Of a DNA stretch of 64,000 nucleotides, positions 9,721 through 18,529 are shown one piece after another. The position numbers and the translations under genes are program-made. Origin of the DNA: Granulosicoccus sp947495035 (GTDB taxonomy: Bacteria > Pseudomonadota > Gammaproteobacteria > Granulosicoccales > Granulosicoccaceae); assembly GCF_050589605.1 (NCBI RefSeq), contig NZ_JBNGOO010000004.1; one strand, written 5' to 3'. The notes beneath the pieces were generated by a model, which was given only the letters and a program-made list of their open reading frames with translations, was not told the origin of the DNA and searched no databases. Numbering within the stretch: the stretch's first letter is position 1; each line of letters starts with the position of its first letter.

Positions 9721-10785
9721 ATGAACCTTCCTACTGAGCCTGTGGGCAGTGTGCCCAGATCTCCTGAATTGCAAGCCACCGTTCAACTGTTTGCCGCAGG
9801 CAAGATCGGAAAGGAGCAAATGGACAAGGCATTTGATGACGCCGTCGAAGACACGATCCTTCGATTCGAAAAGACAGGCTCTCCCATTGTCTCTGATGGC
9901 GAGCAGGCCAAATCCAGCTTCGCCACCTATCTCATGGATGGCCTCGACAACCTGGCACCTGATGGCGTGATCATCCCGTTTTCGGATGGTCATACCCGAC
10001 AATTGCCGCGCCTGACCAGAGGTCCCTTCAAATACGGTCTGTACGCGGGAAGCTATCTACCGCGAGCCGGACGATTTGCCAGCAAGCCGCTCAAACAGGC
10101 CGTCATTTCGGCTTCTGCCATGTCTTTGCTGTACCCGGAGGGTGGAATACCGGATTATTCGCAGCCACAATTCATCGAGGACCTGATTGCCGAAGCAGTG
10201 GCCGACATTCGTTCATGCTTCGACAACGGCGCGGAAGTGGTGCAAGTGGACTTTACCGAAGGGCGACTGGCGGTCAAGCTTGATCCGAGCAAAGGCCTGC
10301 TCAAACAATTCATCGACCTCAACAATCGTGTGTTCGCCGCTTTCACTCCTGAAGAGCGACAACGTATCGGTGTACACACATGCCCCGGTGGCGATCACAA
10401 CTCCACTCACAGCGCCGATGTCGACTATCGTGAGCTGATTCCGATGCTCATGGATCTGGATGTCGGCAATTTCTACATGCAGATGGCGTCGGAGAAAACG
10501 CCGGATGAAGCACTGTCCGTTGTCGCCGGAAGCATCAAGGCGAATCAGCGAGTATTCATTGGCGTCATCGATGTCATAGACAACACTGTGGAATCTGCGC
10601 AGACCGTCAAGGAGCGAGTCATGAATGCTGCCAGGCACATTCCTGCCGATCAGTTGGGCACCACTGACGACTGTGGTTTCTCTCCTTTCGGCGATGATCT
10701 GGCCACAGCCAGAGACACCGCCTTTGCCAAGATTACAGCTCGCGTCGAAGGTACGCGCCTGGCCTCGGAGGAGCTGGGTATCTGA
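9721..10785 (+). CDS. Cobalamin-independent methionine synthase (MetE C-terminal) family methyltransferase
   Basis: This 354-aa protein has the single-barrel size of stand-alone MetE C-terminal homologues, about half of full MetE. Zinc ligands of the family are visible: H219-T-C221 in GVHTCPGGD and C318 in TTDDCGFSPF. The N-terminus carries VGSVPRS and SDGEQAK, which normally shape the substrate site. The family transfers methyl groups from folates, or other small groups, to thiols such as homocysteine. The missing N-terminal half means it may use another methyl donor (family knowledge); the substrate cannot be read from sequence. No good Shine-Dalgarno is seen. A 38-bp piece of its 3' end is duplicated just past its stop. 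Confidence 0.82.
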   Translation: MNLPTEPVGSVPRSPELQATVQLFAAGKIGKEQMDKAFDDAVEDTILRFEKTGSPIVSDGEQAKSSFATYLMDGLDNLAPDGVIIPFSDGHTRQLPRLTRGPFKYGLYAGSYLPRAGRFASKPLKQAVISASAMSLLYPEGGIPDYSQPQFIEDLIAEAVADIRSCFDNGAEVVQVDFTEGRLAVKLDPSKGLLKQFIDLNNRVFAAFTPEERQRIGVHTCPGGDHNSTHSADVDYRELIPMLMDLDVGNFYMQMASEKTPDEALSVVAGSIKANQRVFIGVIDVIDNTVESAQTVKERVMNAARHIPADQLGTTDDCGFSPFGDDLATARDTAFAKITARVEGTRLASEELGI

Positions 10786-10834
10786 CGTTTGTAACTGATG
10801 ATCCGGCCACAGCCAGAGACAGCGCTTGTGCCAC
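10693..10834. repeat. Imperfect 38-bp direct repeat spanning the end of the MetE-like gene
   Basis: Bases 10693-10730, inside the coding region, and 10797-10834, after the stop, match at 33 of 38 positions; both contain GGCCACAGCCAGAGACA. The offset is 104 bp. It looks like a small tandem duplication of the gene's 3' end that has since diverged. Confidence 0.75.
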
Positions 10835-10839
10835 GTTTC

Positions 10840-10902
10840 GGGCTTATCGGGCTTACCGGGCATACCGGGCATACCGGGCATACCGGGCATACCGGGCATA
10901 CC
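10840..10902. repeat. 9-bp tandem repeat, seven units (GGGCATACC)
   Basis: Five perfect GGGCATACC units (10858-10902) follow two variants, GGGCTTATC and GGGCTTACC. The array begins 55 bp after the MetE-like stop and ends 84 bp before the peroxiredoxin start. It has no internal dyad symmetry and lies in no credible gene. Confidence 0.95.
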
Positions 10903-10986
10903 AGAGATTTGTATCAATTGCCGGAGAGCCATTGCATCGCACGGAACGACTACCATCACTACTTTCCATGACTCAAGAGGAATCAG

Positions 10987-11514
10987 ATGAAAGAATTCAA
11001 ACTGTCAGCCGGCGATACCTTCCCTGATTTGACTGTTTCGAGCCTGAACGATGGCGAAATCGTGCTGGGTAAAGCCGATGCTCCCAATGATTGGAAACTG
11101 GTAGTGGTTTACCGGGGTAAACATTGCCCGATCTGTGCGAAGTACCTGACAGAGCTGAAGGAATTCACGGACAAACTGGCTGAATTGAAGGTCGATCTGG
11201 TAGCCGTTTCCGCCGATCCGGTCGAGAAGGTGGAAAAACAGATGGCGGAGATCAAGCCTTCGTACAAGATTGGCTACGGCCTGAGCATCGAGCAGATGCG
11301 GGCACTTGGCCTGTACATCTCAGACCCTCGCTCCCCCGAAGAAACCGATCGCCCTTTCGCAGAGCCCGGTATGTTTCTCATCAACGACAAGGGAACCGTC
11401 CAGATGGTCGACATTTCCAATGCTCCCTTCTCTCGTCCGGATCTTGAATCGCTGGTGAACGGCATAGAATTCATCCGCTCCAATGACTATCCGATCAGGG
11501 GTACTCATCAGTAG
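10987..11514 (+). CDS. Peroxiredoxin-like (AhpC/TSA) protein
   Basis: This 175-aa protein has a thioredoxin-like fold typical of the AhpC/TSA-Redoxin superfamily. The ATG is preceded by GAGGAATCAG, a good ribosome-binding site. The active-site region reads RGKHCPICAKYL, giving a CxxC pair (C47, C50) instead of the usual single peroxidatic Cys in PxxxTxxC. That suggests a thiol-disulfide or atypical peroxiredoxin role. The VAVSADP and GMFLINDKG segments are typical of the superfamily. It stands alone between two tandem repeat arrays and probably acts in the cytoplasm against peroxides. The substrate is unknown. Confidence 0.8.
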   Translation: MKEFKLSAGDTFPDLTVSSLNDGEIVLGKADAPNDWKLVVVYRGKHCPICAKYLTELKEFTDKLAELKVDLVAVSADPVEKVEKQMAEIKPSYKIGYGLSIEQMRALGLYISDPRSPEETDRPFAEPGMFLINDKGTVQMVDISNAPFSRPDLESLVNGIEFIRSNDYPIRGTHQ

Positions 11515-11531
11515 TCTGCTTGCCTGAAGCT

Positions 11532-11637
11532 CGGGATCGGGATCGGGATCAGCTCAGTCACAGGTCAGTCACAGGTCAGTCACAGGTCAGGTCAGGTCAG
11601 GTCAGGTCAGGTCAGGTCAGGTCAGGTCAGGTCAGGT
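11532..11637. repeat. Compound tandem repeat: GGGATC x3, 11-bp unit x3, CAGGT x10
   Basis: Starting 18 bp after the peroxiredoxin stop are three CGGGAT units. Then come three copies of CAGTCACAGGT (11555-11587) and ten perfect CAGGT units (11588-11637). The pentamer is the end of the 11-mer, so the short array probably grew out of the longer one by slippage. Confidence 0.95.
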
Positions 11638-11733
11638 TAGGATGACTCTACCCTGATCCCGACAGACTCTACTGACAGTGCAAGGCACGCCCATGCCGAT
11701 TGAACCCGGCGAAGCCTCCTGAGTAGCCTGAAA

Positions 11734-11763
11734 GAGCGCCGACGCGGTGATGCGCCGGCGCTC
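11734..11763. terminator. Hairpin between convergent genes
   Basis: GAGCGCCG (11734-11741) pairs with CGGCGCTC (11756-11763), with an inner CGC/GCG extension. It lies between the convergent peroxiredoxin and DUF4340 genes, 28 bp past the latter's stop. There is no long T-run on either side, so termination is likely but unproven. Confidence 0.55.
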
Positions 11764-11791
11764 CAAGAAAGCAAGCAGTAGGTGGTAAAGC

Positions 11792-13147
11792 CTACTCCGC
11801 TGACATCACTGCGGGTGCTGAATCCCCGGCACCCTCATCAGTGGCATCCGACTGCCCGGCAGACCTCGCCGCAGCGCCTTCACTCGCAGTGGCATCGCTG
11901 TCGACAGTCTCGTTTGCCGCGCTCCCCTGCTCTGCATTCTCGTCCACGTTCGGTCTTTCGGGTAGCAACACAGCCGGATCGATATCATTCAGCGCATCGA
12001 ACACCGTCGCTGACGATTTGAAAGTCAACGGCCAGTCACTGCGCTCCACTGTCACATCATTGCCCTGTTTCGACAGAGTCAATGTCAGTGGCTCAGCCCC
12101 CTTGTCGGTAACTGTCCAGGTGATGACCGAGGTGTCTTCTGTTTCACTGCTCTCGCCGCTCTCGCCGCTCGCAGGGTCTTCACTGACAGCATCTGCCGCA
12201 TCTGCCGTCAAGACATCATCCTGATTCTCCATATCCTCTGCCAGGCCGGTGACTCGCAGCTCCTGCAAACTCTTCAACAGTTTGTCCAGGGGTTCCCTGG
12301 CAACCTGATGATCAGTCACCAGCGTTTGCGGTGCTTCGATCGTCCAGTCTTCATCAACTCTGGACAACGTGAAATCTTCAGTCTCGATGCGTGAAACATC
12401 GTCGAATGACAACAGATCTCTATCCATCCATCCGTCCACATCCTCAGGCACATCGTAGACATTCAGACTGGCCGCCACAATGGCAACATCACCGGCACGC
12501 CTGACATGGGCGCGCTGGTAACCGGGAGACGTGCCTACATACAGATCGGCCAGTGTCTGATCGCCTTGCAGGACCGTGATATGCCGTTGGAAGTCATCCT
12601 CGGCCACGTCGAGTTGCTCACGTGCTGCCGCCGTTGTCGCCACGGGCAAGCCGGCTTTCAGGCCGGCCAGCTGTGTCAGCAATTGATCCACCTTCGAACC
12701 ATCTGCCGGCAACACCGGTTCGCCCTCCAGTTGCCAACCACCGTCTGTGCGACTCAATACAAGAGCCCCGTCCGCCGAATCGATCCGAAGCGTATCAGCC
12801 TTGCTTTCATCGAATGCCAGCAGCTGCTCGGCCACCACGAAATGAGCGTCACGCCCGGCATTCCAATAAAGCCCACCCGCGAGTAACAGCTGCGCCACCA
12901 GTATCACGCCCAGCACCTGCAGCATGCGACTCGCTGCCAGCGTCCTGCGCCATGCGTTCAACGGCGCTGAGCTGGCATGCCGTGCATCGCGGTCTGTACT
13001 CTGTTCCGATAGCGCCACGCTCTCCTCGGTTGTGTTTCCGTTTGCACTTCCGTTTGCGTTTGCGTTTGCGTTTGCGTTTGCGTTTGCGTTTGCGTTTGCG
13101 TTTGCGTTTGCAGAATGATTCCGTCTATCGTCTTCAAGCTTGCTCAT
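11792..13147 (-). CDS. DUF4340 domain protein of the Gld-type ABC system
   Basis: I chose the ATG at 13147 because it overlaps the preceding gene's TGA (ATGA at 13144-13147). The 451-aa protein has a cytoplasmic N-terminus with a low-complexity (Ala-Asn)10 tract encoded by ten GTTTGC hexamers. One TM segment follows (MLQVLGVILVAQLLLAGG), then a long periplasmic part with duplicated DUF4340 modules ('DTLRIDSADGALVLSRTDGGWQL' and 'VSRIETEDFTLSRVDEDWTI' types). The C-terminal tail is rich in Ala, Ser and Asp. DUF4340 proteins are regularly encoded after GldF/GldG-like ABC genes (family context). It is probably an accessory of that transporter, biochemical role unknown. Confidence 0.85.
   Translation of the reverse strand: MSKLEDDRRNHSANANANANANANANANANANGSANGNTTEESVALSEQSTDRDARHASSAPLNAWRRTLAASRMLQVLGVILVAQLLLAGGLYWNAGRDAHFVVAEQLLAFDESKADTLRIDSADGALVLSRTDGGWQLEGEPVLPADGSKVDQLLTQLAGLKAGLPVATTAAAREQLDVAEDDFQRHITVLQGDQTLADLYVGTSPGYQRAHVRRAGDVAIVAASLNVYDVPEDVDGWMDRDLLSFDDVSRIETEDFTLSRVDEDWTIEAPQTLVTDHQVAREPLDKLLKSLQELRVTGLAEDMENQDDVLTADAADAVSEDPASGESGESSETEDTSVITWTVTDKGAEPLTLTLSKQGNDVTVERSDWPLTFKSSATVFDALNDIDPAVLLPERPNVDENAEQGSAANETVDSDATASEGAAARSAGQSDATDEGAGDSAPAVMSAE
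13052..13111. repeat. Coding microsatellite GTTTGC x10
   Basis: Ten perfect hexamers encode the (Ala-Asn)10 tract near the N-terminus of the DUF4340 protein. Slippage would change the tract length but never the frame. Confidence 0.97.
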
Positions 13148-16100
13148 GAGTTCAACCACGCCAGTTGTTGTTTTTCACGATGAGTACGCGCCAGGCTGAC
13201 CACGGCATAGATGCCTCCAATAGCCAGCGCTGCCAGCACATAGTTGAGGTACTCCCAGAAGCGCTGCGAGGACTCATCCATGGGTGGCAGCGTTCGGTTG
13301 AATTGTCCTCGGCTGCGAATGGCTGCCAGGCCACTGTCATCCAGCGCCACATCCACCGCATTGGCAATCAGTTGGAAGGGGGCGAGATTGGCTGTACCAT
13401 TGGCAGAGCCTGTCATCTGATTGATCTGGTCTCGCAACAGATCATTCGATGCAATGACGATAAGTCGAGCCGCCTCCGTGGACCTCTCGATCACCGTATC
13501 CATCGACTGTGCCAGAGTCGCTGAATCCTCGGCAGATTCGCCACTCTCGGTGGATGCTGGCGTGTTGCCGACTGCCGAACCACTGGCATTCCCGTTCGCC
13601 GCGTCATCGCTGACATCATTCGTCGAGTCGGAGGTCGCCAATGGCGATGGCTTGCCGGCAAAATACGAATCGAATCGTCCGGTACTGGAGACCGCCAGAA
13701 TCTGTTCACCAACGTCCCCGTCTACAGGCCAGGGGCTACTTTTCGAGGCCTGCGGATCATCCAGCCGCGGCAGTATGTCGGTGGATTCCGACACCCAGGC
13801 CTCGGGTGAGCTTGCCAGCAGGATCGAGACCTGACGTGACGATGAGTCACCTGCCGACGCCCCGGCCCCGGCATTCTCTTCGTCGCCGTCTGCTACATCG
13901 CTCAAGGTGATCGGCGATGCCCATGGTATCGTCACCTGATCCAGTCCCGCCAGGACAGGCTCCTGAGTGTTGACACCATCACCACGGACATCCACGAAAT
14001 ACGGGTAATCCAGCATGCGCAATTCCTGCAGCTGCATGCCGCCGACGTTGCGGGACACGGGCACTGGAAAGGCCGCATTCTGCGGATCCATGACCAGACG
14101 CTTGCCAATGTCGATCCCCATTTGCGCCAACCAGTCTTCCATGCCTGAGGTTCTCTCCTGCAGAGTCATGCCGGTTTGTGTCAGGCTTGCACTGTAAGGA
14201 GAGCTTGCCGCGATCACGGTACCGCCCTTCATCAGAAACTGATCCACTGCAAACAGTGACCTCTCATCCAGGTTTTCGGGTGCGGCCAGTATCAACAGCT
14301 CCACATCGCTACTGACCATTCCGTCGCTGATATCCTCCTGCACCAGATCATATTCCGAACGGAGATATTCCTGCAGATACTGAAAATCCTGGCCGACCGA
14401 GGCCGGGGGCATGCCGGGCTGCATGGCCGCTGCGGCGTCAGGCAGAACCACACCCACCTTGTGTGTAAAACCCGTGGCAAACCGTTTCAGTCCCGCATCG
14501 AGATTGCTTTCGAAAGCCGACGCACTCAGATCATCCAGCGGCAATTGCACGACCTGTTGCTGACCATCGGACAGGAGCAGGTGAAACCAGAAGGTATCGC
14601 TACTGAACAGACCGGCACTCATTGGACGCAACCCGTAGTCATTGGCCAGTTGCGAGGCCACGACACTGCCATTTTCCTGCGGATCCTCGAAGCGAACGGT
14701 CAATTTGCCTCCGGACGCCTCGGCCTGCTGCTGCGCAATATCCTGAATGTCGGACTTGAACCTGACCAGATCCGATGGCAGGCGATCGTTGCTGGACACG
14801 TAAGCCGTCAGTGTCACCGGAGTTGCAATGCTGGCAAAGACATTGCCCGAGGACTGAAAGTCTTCCAGCACACGGCGAATGGACCGTGTCAGATCGTATT
14901 CGGGGTTTCGCAACTGCACATCGATGTCAGCCTCGCCGCGACTCTTCACATCGATAAGATCCCGAAAGCTCAGCACTTCATACTCGTCGCCGTACTGCAC
15001 CAGCACATCGAAGTAGCTGCTGACGATAGAGGACTGATAGCGATCGGCCACCTGGAATGGCACGGGTTCGATGCCATACTGACGATTGGCCTCTTCCTCG
15101 GCCTCGGGATTGCTCATCGGATCGATGAATTCGACTCGAACGCGTCCCTTGCCAGCCACTTCCATCTCACGCATCAGGTCGCGCATCTGCGGTACCAGAG
15201 GACTAAGCAGCGGATGTGTCCTTGCACTGAAGTAGCCGCGCAGAGTCAGCGGTTCCTGCAATTGCGACAGATAATTGCGTGTCGCCTCGGACAGTGAGTA
15301 CTGCTGCCCACGAGTGGTATCCAGACGCCAGCTGTTCATCTGGCCTACCCACAGGTTCAGGGCCAGTGCATTCAGGATCAGCAAGGCCGTCGCCAGTTGC
15401 CAGCGTCGATGTGAGCCGCGACGCTGAGTCTGCGTCCATCGTTCGCGCTCCAGCATCAGCACATTGAGCACGAGGAAGACAATGCTCAGGCTGAGGTAAT
15501 AGACCAGGTCGGAAACATCGATGACGCCGCGTGTAATGGCGTCGAAGCGCGCTCCGGTACCGATGGCCTGCAACAGTTCTCCGGCAGATTGCCCCAGCGA
15601 CTGCGTGATGAGCGAGTTGCCCACCAGCCAGAAACCACCACACAACACCACCGAACCAATCAGGCTGACGATCTGGTTCCGGGTTCTGGAGGATACGAAC
15701 AGGCCGATGGCCAGATAGGCCGAACCGAGCAGCAGCGTCGCCAGATAGCCGGCCCAGACAGGCCCCCAGTCGATATCGCTGATGAGAGACAGCGTGATCG
15801 GCAGTGGCAACACCACCAGCAAGGCCAGCAGCAACAGGCCCATGCAGGCCAGGTACTTGCCCAGTACGAAATTCCACAAGGGTGTCGATTGCGTCAACAC
15901 GTGCTCAAGGGTACCGCTACGTCGCTCCTCGCTCCACATGCGCATGGTCAAGGTGCTGCACAACAGTATCAGCAGAATGGGCATCCACTCGAACATGGGT
16001 CGGACATCGGCAATGTTGCGAGCAAAGAAGGCTTCACCCCAGAACACGATGAACAAGGTGACTGCAGCGAAGGCGGCGAAGAAAAGCCAGGCAATCGGTG

Positions 16101-16170
16101 AAGACAGAAACAGGGTCGCCTCCTTGCGTGCAATCGCCAGAGAGGCTCGAGGTCGGGTATCAGGCGACAT
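13144..16170 (-). CDS. GldF-GldG fusion: ABC-2 permease fused to GldG-like subunit
   Basis: The ATG at 16170 (MSPDTRPRAS) overlaps the end of the ATPase gene by 11 bp and gives 1008 aa. Residues about 10-245 form a six-helix ABC-2 permease (IARKEATLFLSSPIAWLFF, then MWSEERRSGTLEHVLTQ, then helices up to LNVLMLERERW). After about residue 265 comes a GldG-type part: one TM (LATALLILNALALNLWV), a large periplasmic domain (NSWRLDTTRGQQYSLSEATR, VRVEFIDPMSNPEAEEEA) and a C-terminal TM (YVLAALAIGGIYAVVSLA). GldF and GldG are separate proteins in Bacteroidetes; fused forms occur in Proteobacteria. With the ATPase it makes a complete exporter-type ABC complex. Gliding is not implied, and the cargo is unknown. 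Confidence 0.88.
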   Translation of the reverse strand: MSPDTRPRASLAIARKEATLFLSSPIAWLFFAAFAAVTLFIVFWGEAFFARNIADVRPMFEWMPILLILLCSTLTMRMWSEERRSGTLEHVLTQSTPLWNFVLGKYLACMGLLLLALLVVLPLPITLSLISDIDWGPVWAGYLATLLLGSAYLAIGLFVSSRTRNQIVSLIGSVVLCGGFWLVGNSLITQSLGQSAGELLQAIGTGARFDAITRGVIDVSDLVYYLSLSIVFLVLNVLMLERERWTQTQRRGSHRRWQLATALLILNALALNLWVGQMNSWRLDTTRGQQYSLSEATRNYLSQLQEPLTLRGYFSARTHPLLSPLVPQMRDLMREMEVAGKGRVRVEFIDPMSNPEAEEEANRQYGIEPVPFQVADRYQSSIVSSYFDVLVQYGDEYEVLSFRDLIDVKSRGEADIDVQLRNPEYDLTRSIRRVLEDFQSSGNVFASIATPVTLTAYVSSNDRLPSDLVRFKSDIQDIAQQQAEASGGKLTVRFEDPQENGSVVASQLANDYGLRPMSAGLFSSDTFWFHLLLSDGQQQVVQLPLDDLSASAFESNLDAGLKRFATGFTHKVGVVLPDAAAAMQPGMPPASVGQDFQYLQEYLRSEYDLVQEDISDGMVSSDVELLILAAPENLDERSLFAVDQFLMKGGTVIAASSPYSASLTQTGMTLQERTSGMEDWLAQMGIDIGKRLVMDPQNAAFPVPVSRNVGGMQLQELRMLDYPYFVDVRGDGVNTQEPVLAGLDQVTIPWASPITLSDVADGDEENAGAGASAGDSSSRQVSILLASSPEAWVSESTDILPRLDDPQASKSSPWPVDGDVGEQILAVSSTGRFDSYFAGKPSPLATSDSTNDVSDDAANGNASGSAVGNTPASTESGESAEDSATLAQSMDTVIERSTEAARLIVIASNDLLRDQINQMTGSANGTANLAPFQLIANAVDVALDDSGLAAIRSRGQFNRTLPPMDESSQRFWEYLNYVLAALAIGGIYAVVSLARTHREKQQLAWLNS

Positions 16171-17155
16171 GTTCCACCTCGCCCTGGTCAGCATTCGGAA
16201 TACCGCTACTCTGGCTTTTGCCGGCCCCGGACGTCGTCGTGTCCGCATTGACCTCCATAAACAGCGATTGCAGGTCCTGCGCATCCGGCGTGATGCCCTG
16301 TATCGGCAGATCGTTCTCTACCAGTCGGCGAACGGCCTCAGCCACACAATCACCCGCAACATGGCCATCGCGTATATTCAGTCGATACTCGTTCCGAGCC
16401 GGCATCCTGCTCAGGGACTCCAGCCATGGAAGCCCGGCGAGGACTTCCTGCAATCTCGCTTCATCCGCAGAACTGAGCAATCGGATTCTCGAACCGTTCT
16501 GCAGCTCCTTCAGACCGGCATCCACCGCGAGTGTCCCGTGTCTCACGATCAACGCTCGGTCGCACATGGCTTCCACCTCCTGCATGATGTGCGTCGACAG
16601 GATCACCGTGGCACTCTGGCTGATCTGCCGAATCAGCTCACGCATCGATTCAGTCTGTGCCGGGTCGAGCCCGTTGGTCGGTTCGTCCAGGATCAACAGC
16701 GAAGGCTGACCAAGAATGGCCTGTGCAACGCCCACTCGCTGCTTCAGTCCCCGTGACAGATTGGCTATGGGTGAGAGCAAGCGATCTTCCAGATGCGTCG
16801 CTTCCAGCACACGCCGGATGGCACGTCGCTTGTCATGACCGCGAAGCCCCTTCAGTTCGGCCGCGTAGTCAAGATAGGAGGCCACTGACAGTTCCGGGTA
16901 GACGGGCAGGTTCTCCGGCAGATACCCCAGCTCGCGCTGCAGCTGCGTTCGGTGTTCGAGTATCGGTACATCCTTGAACCGGATGGACCCGCTGTCGGGC
17001 TCCAGAAACCCGCTGAGCATCTTCATGATGGTCGTCTTGCCGGCACCGTTGTGCCCCAGCAAACCGACAATCTCCCCCTGCGATACGGTAAATGACACAT
17101 CATCCACCGCCTTGAAGTCCCCATAGCGGCGACTCACCGAACGTACATCCAGCAT
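16160..17155 (-). CDS. ABC transporter ATP-binding protein (GldA/CcmA type)
   Basis: The ATG at 17155 has TGAGGAACACAAAC upstream and starts directly at the conserved MLDVRSVSRRYG. The protein is 331 aa. Visible motifs are Walker A (G34-HNGAGKT), the signature NLSRGLKQR, Walker B (LLILDEPTNGLD) and the switch His (STHIMQEVEAM). The C-terminal 100 residues form the small DUF4162-like extension of ABC-2 exporter ATPases. It is the first gene of the ATPase, GldFG, DUF4340 operon and drives the fused permease. Confidence 0.92.
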   Translation of the reverse strand: MLDVRSVSRRYGDFKAVDDVSFTVSQGEIVGLLGHNGAGKTTIMKMLSGFLEPDSGSIRFKDVPILEHRTQLQRELGYLPENLPVYPELSVASYLDYAAELKGLRGHDKRRAIRRVLEATHLEDRLLSPIANLSRGLKQRVGVAQAILGQPSLLILDEPTNGLDPAQTESMRELIRQISQSATVILSTHIMQEVEAMCDRALIVRHGTLAVDAGLKELQNGSRIRLLSSADEARLQEVLAGLPWLESLSRMPARNEYRLNIRDGHVAGDCVAEAVRRLVENDLPIQGITPDAQDLQSLFMEVNADTTTSGAGKSQSSGIPNADQGEVEHVA

Positions 17156-17407
17156 GTTTGTGTTCCTCACAAGAATCGACCAATGCCTCACGGTGACTGA
17201 CCCGTGCGACCTGACGATTGCCTACCCCTTGTGACAGAGCATGCTGACCGAGAATCACTGCGCCCAGAGAGTATCCGGGAAGCAACGGTTAACCGTCAGC
17301 ACACAGGATCAGACAATCTGAGCTGTCCCAGTTAAGGATTGCCGGAAAATTTTTCAAGGGTCTTGACGACACATCCACGGCAACACTTTCGAGGATGAAA
17401 TGTTCGA
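17156..17407. other. Intergenic region upstream of the Gld-type operon
   Basis: This 252-bp gap separates the AbrB permease end from the ATPase start and must hold the operon promoter. I found no hairpin or promoter I can defend. Confidence 0.4.
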
Positions 17408-18457
17408 TCAGGAGGCGTCGCGTTCGAGGGCTCGTCGCAGCAGCTTCAAGCCGACGGGTCCTGCCGTGATGATGTAGAGAAAGCGACAGCTGTGGACCAG
17501 CGCCACCATGCCGGCATCCAGTCCCAGTGCCAGCGCCACCAGACTCACTTCAGCAATGCCACCAGGGGCCAGCGCCAGAAACAGAACGAGAAAATGCTGG
17601 TCGATCACCCGCACCAGGATCAGGGAGAACACGGCAGCCATGGCCATCACTGCCAGCGTGAATATCGACGATGTGCTGAACAACTGCAGATAACGACCGC
17701 GTGGGCCATTGGCAACCTCACAACCGATGACCATGCCGAACACCAACAGGGCGAGGGTCTTGACCAGGGTCGGCGGATCCATGCTGACATCGGTCAACAG
17801 TGCCAGAATCGTGGTCATGATCATCGGGATGATGACATGGCCGCCCGCCATCTTCAGGCGTTCGGCCAGAAAGTAACCGACCAGAACCAGGCCTGCCAGA
17901 ACCAGCGGAGACGTGTCGTTGTGCCAGTCGAGGCTGGCCATCAAGGGCTCCGGTTCGGGAGGCACACCGAGGAACCTGGCCAGCAGGGAAATGGACACCA
18001 CCACGATGACCACCCTCACGGCATGGACCATCAGCACCTCGGCACGATTGCCGGTATCGCCAGCCAGTGCCAGCAGCATCGTCAAGCCTCCCGGCAGAGC
18101 GCTGAGAAAGGCTGCCGGTTTGGGCAAACGGGCGCGGCGTTCGAACCAGGGCATGCCAAGAACCACCGTGACAGTGGTGACGACCAGCGCCATGCCAATG
18201 GCATACGGCAGATCGGTTCCCGAGCTGCTGATGCTCGCCGCCACCGATGGCCCCAGAGAGACTCCGATGGCCACTCGCATCCAGCGCTCCAGTGCTCCGG
18301 GCATGGATACCACCGGAGCACCCATCCAGCGTGCCACCGCGCAGACGATGAGACTTCCCAGCATCCAGGGAATGGGAAAGTGCAGCAGCAATGCCAGCAA
18401 GCCACCGGCAATACCCAGCGACACTGTCAGCAGATAGGGTTGGATCGATCGAAGCAT
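17408..18457 (-). CDS. AbrB family membrane protein (putative transporter)
   Basis: This 349-aa protein has about ten hydrophobic helices and a duplicated architecture. The family motif HFPIPWMLGSLIVCA (residues about 26-40) recurs in the second half as MAGGHVIIPMIMTTILAL. It also has LSALPGGLTMLLALAGDTG and LALAPGGIAEVSLVALALG, the paired 'PGG' motifs of PF05145 (AbrB, old annotation 'ammonia monooxygenase'). The family is thought to be a permease; its substrate is unknown. It lies 72 bp downstream of the glycosyltransferase on the same strand. On the minus strand a TATAGT box sits only about 7 nt before its ATG, which hints at a near-leaderless start (weak). Confidence 0.85.
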   Translation of the reverse strand: MLRSIQPYLLTVSLGIAGGLLALLLHFPIPWMLGSLIVCAVARWMGAPVVSMPGALERWMRVAIGVSLGPSVAASISSSGTDLPYAIGMALVVTTVTVVLGMPWFERRARLPKPAAFLSALPGGLTMLLALAGDTGNRAEVLMVHAVRVVIVVVSISLLARFLGVPPEPEPLMASLDWHNDTSPLVLAGLVLVGYFLAERLKMAGGHVIIPMIMTTILALLTDVSMDPPTLVKTLALLVFGMVIGCEVANGPRGRYLQLFSTSSIFTLAVMAMAAVFSLILVRVIDQHFLVLFLALAPGGIAEVSLVALALGLDAGMVALVHSCRFLYIITAGPVGLKLLRRALERDAS

Positions 18458-18529
18458 GCCCGACTATACCCCATGGAACCGCCGGTGAAACGGCTGCCAT
18501 GTCGGTTTTCATGAGCCATGACGAGTTGC

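Noticed and set aside
10213..10959. Minus-strand ORF with a collagen-like Gly-Met-Pro repeat
   Set aside because: The repeat is the GGGCATACC array read backwards, and the rest is antisense to the MetE-like gene.
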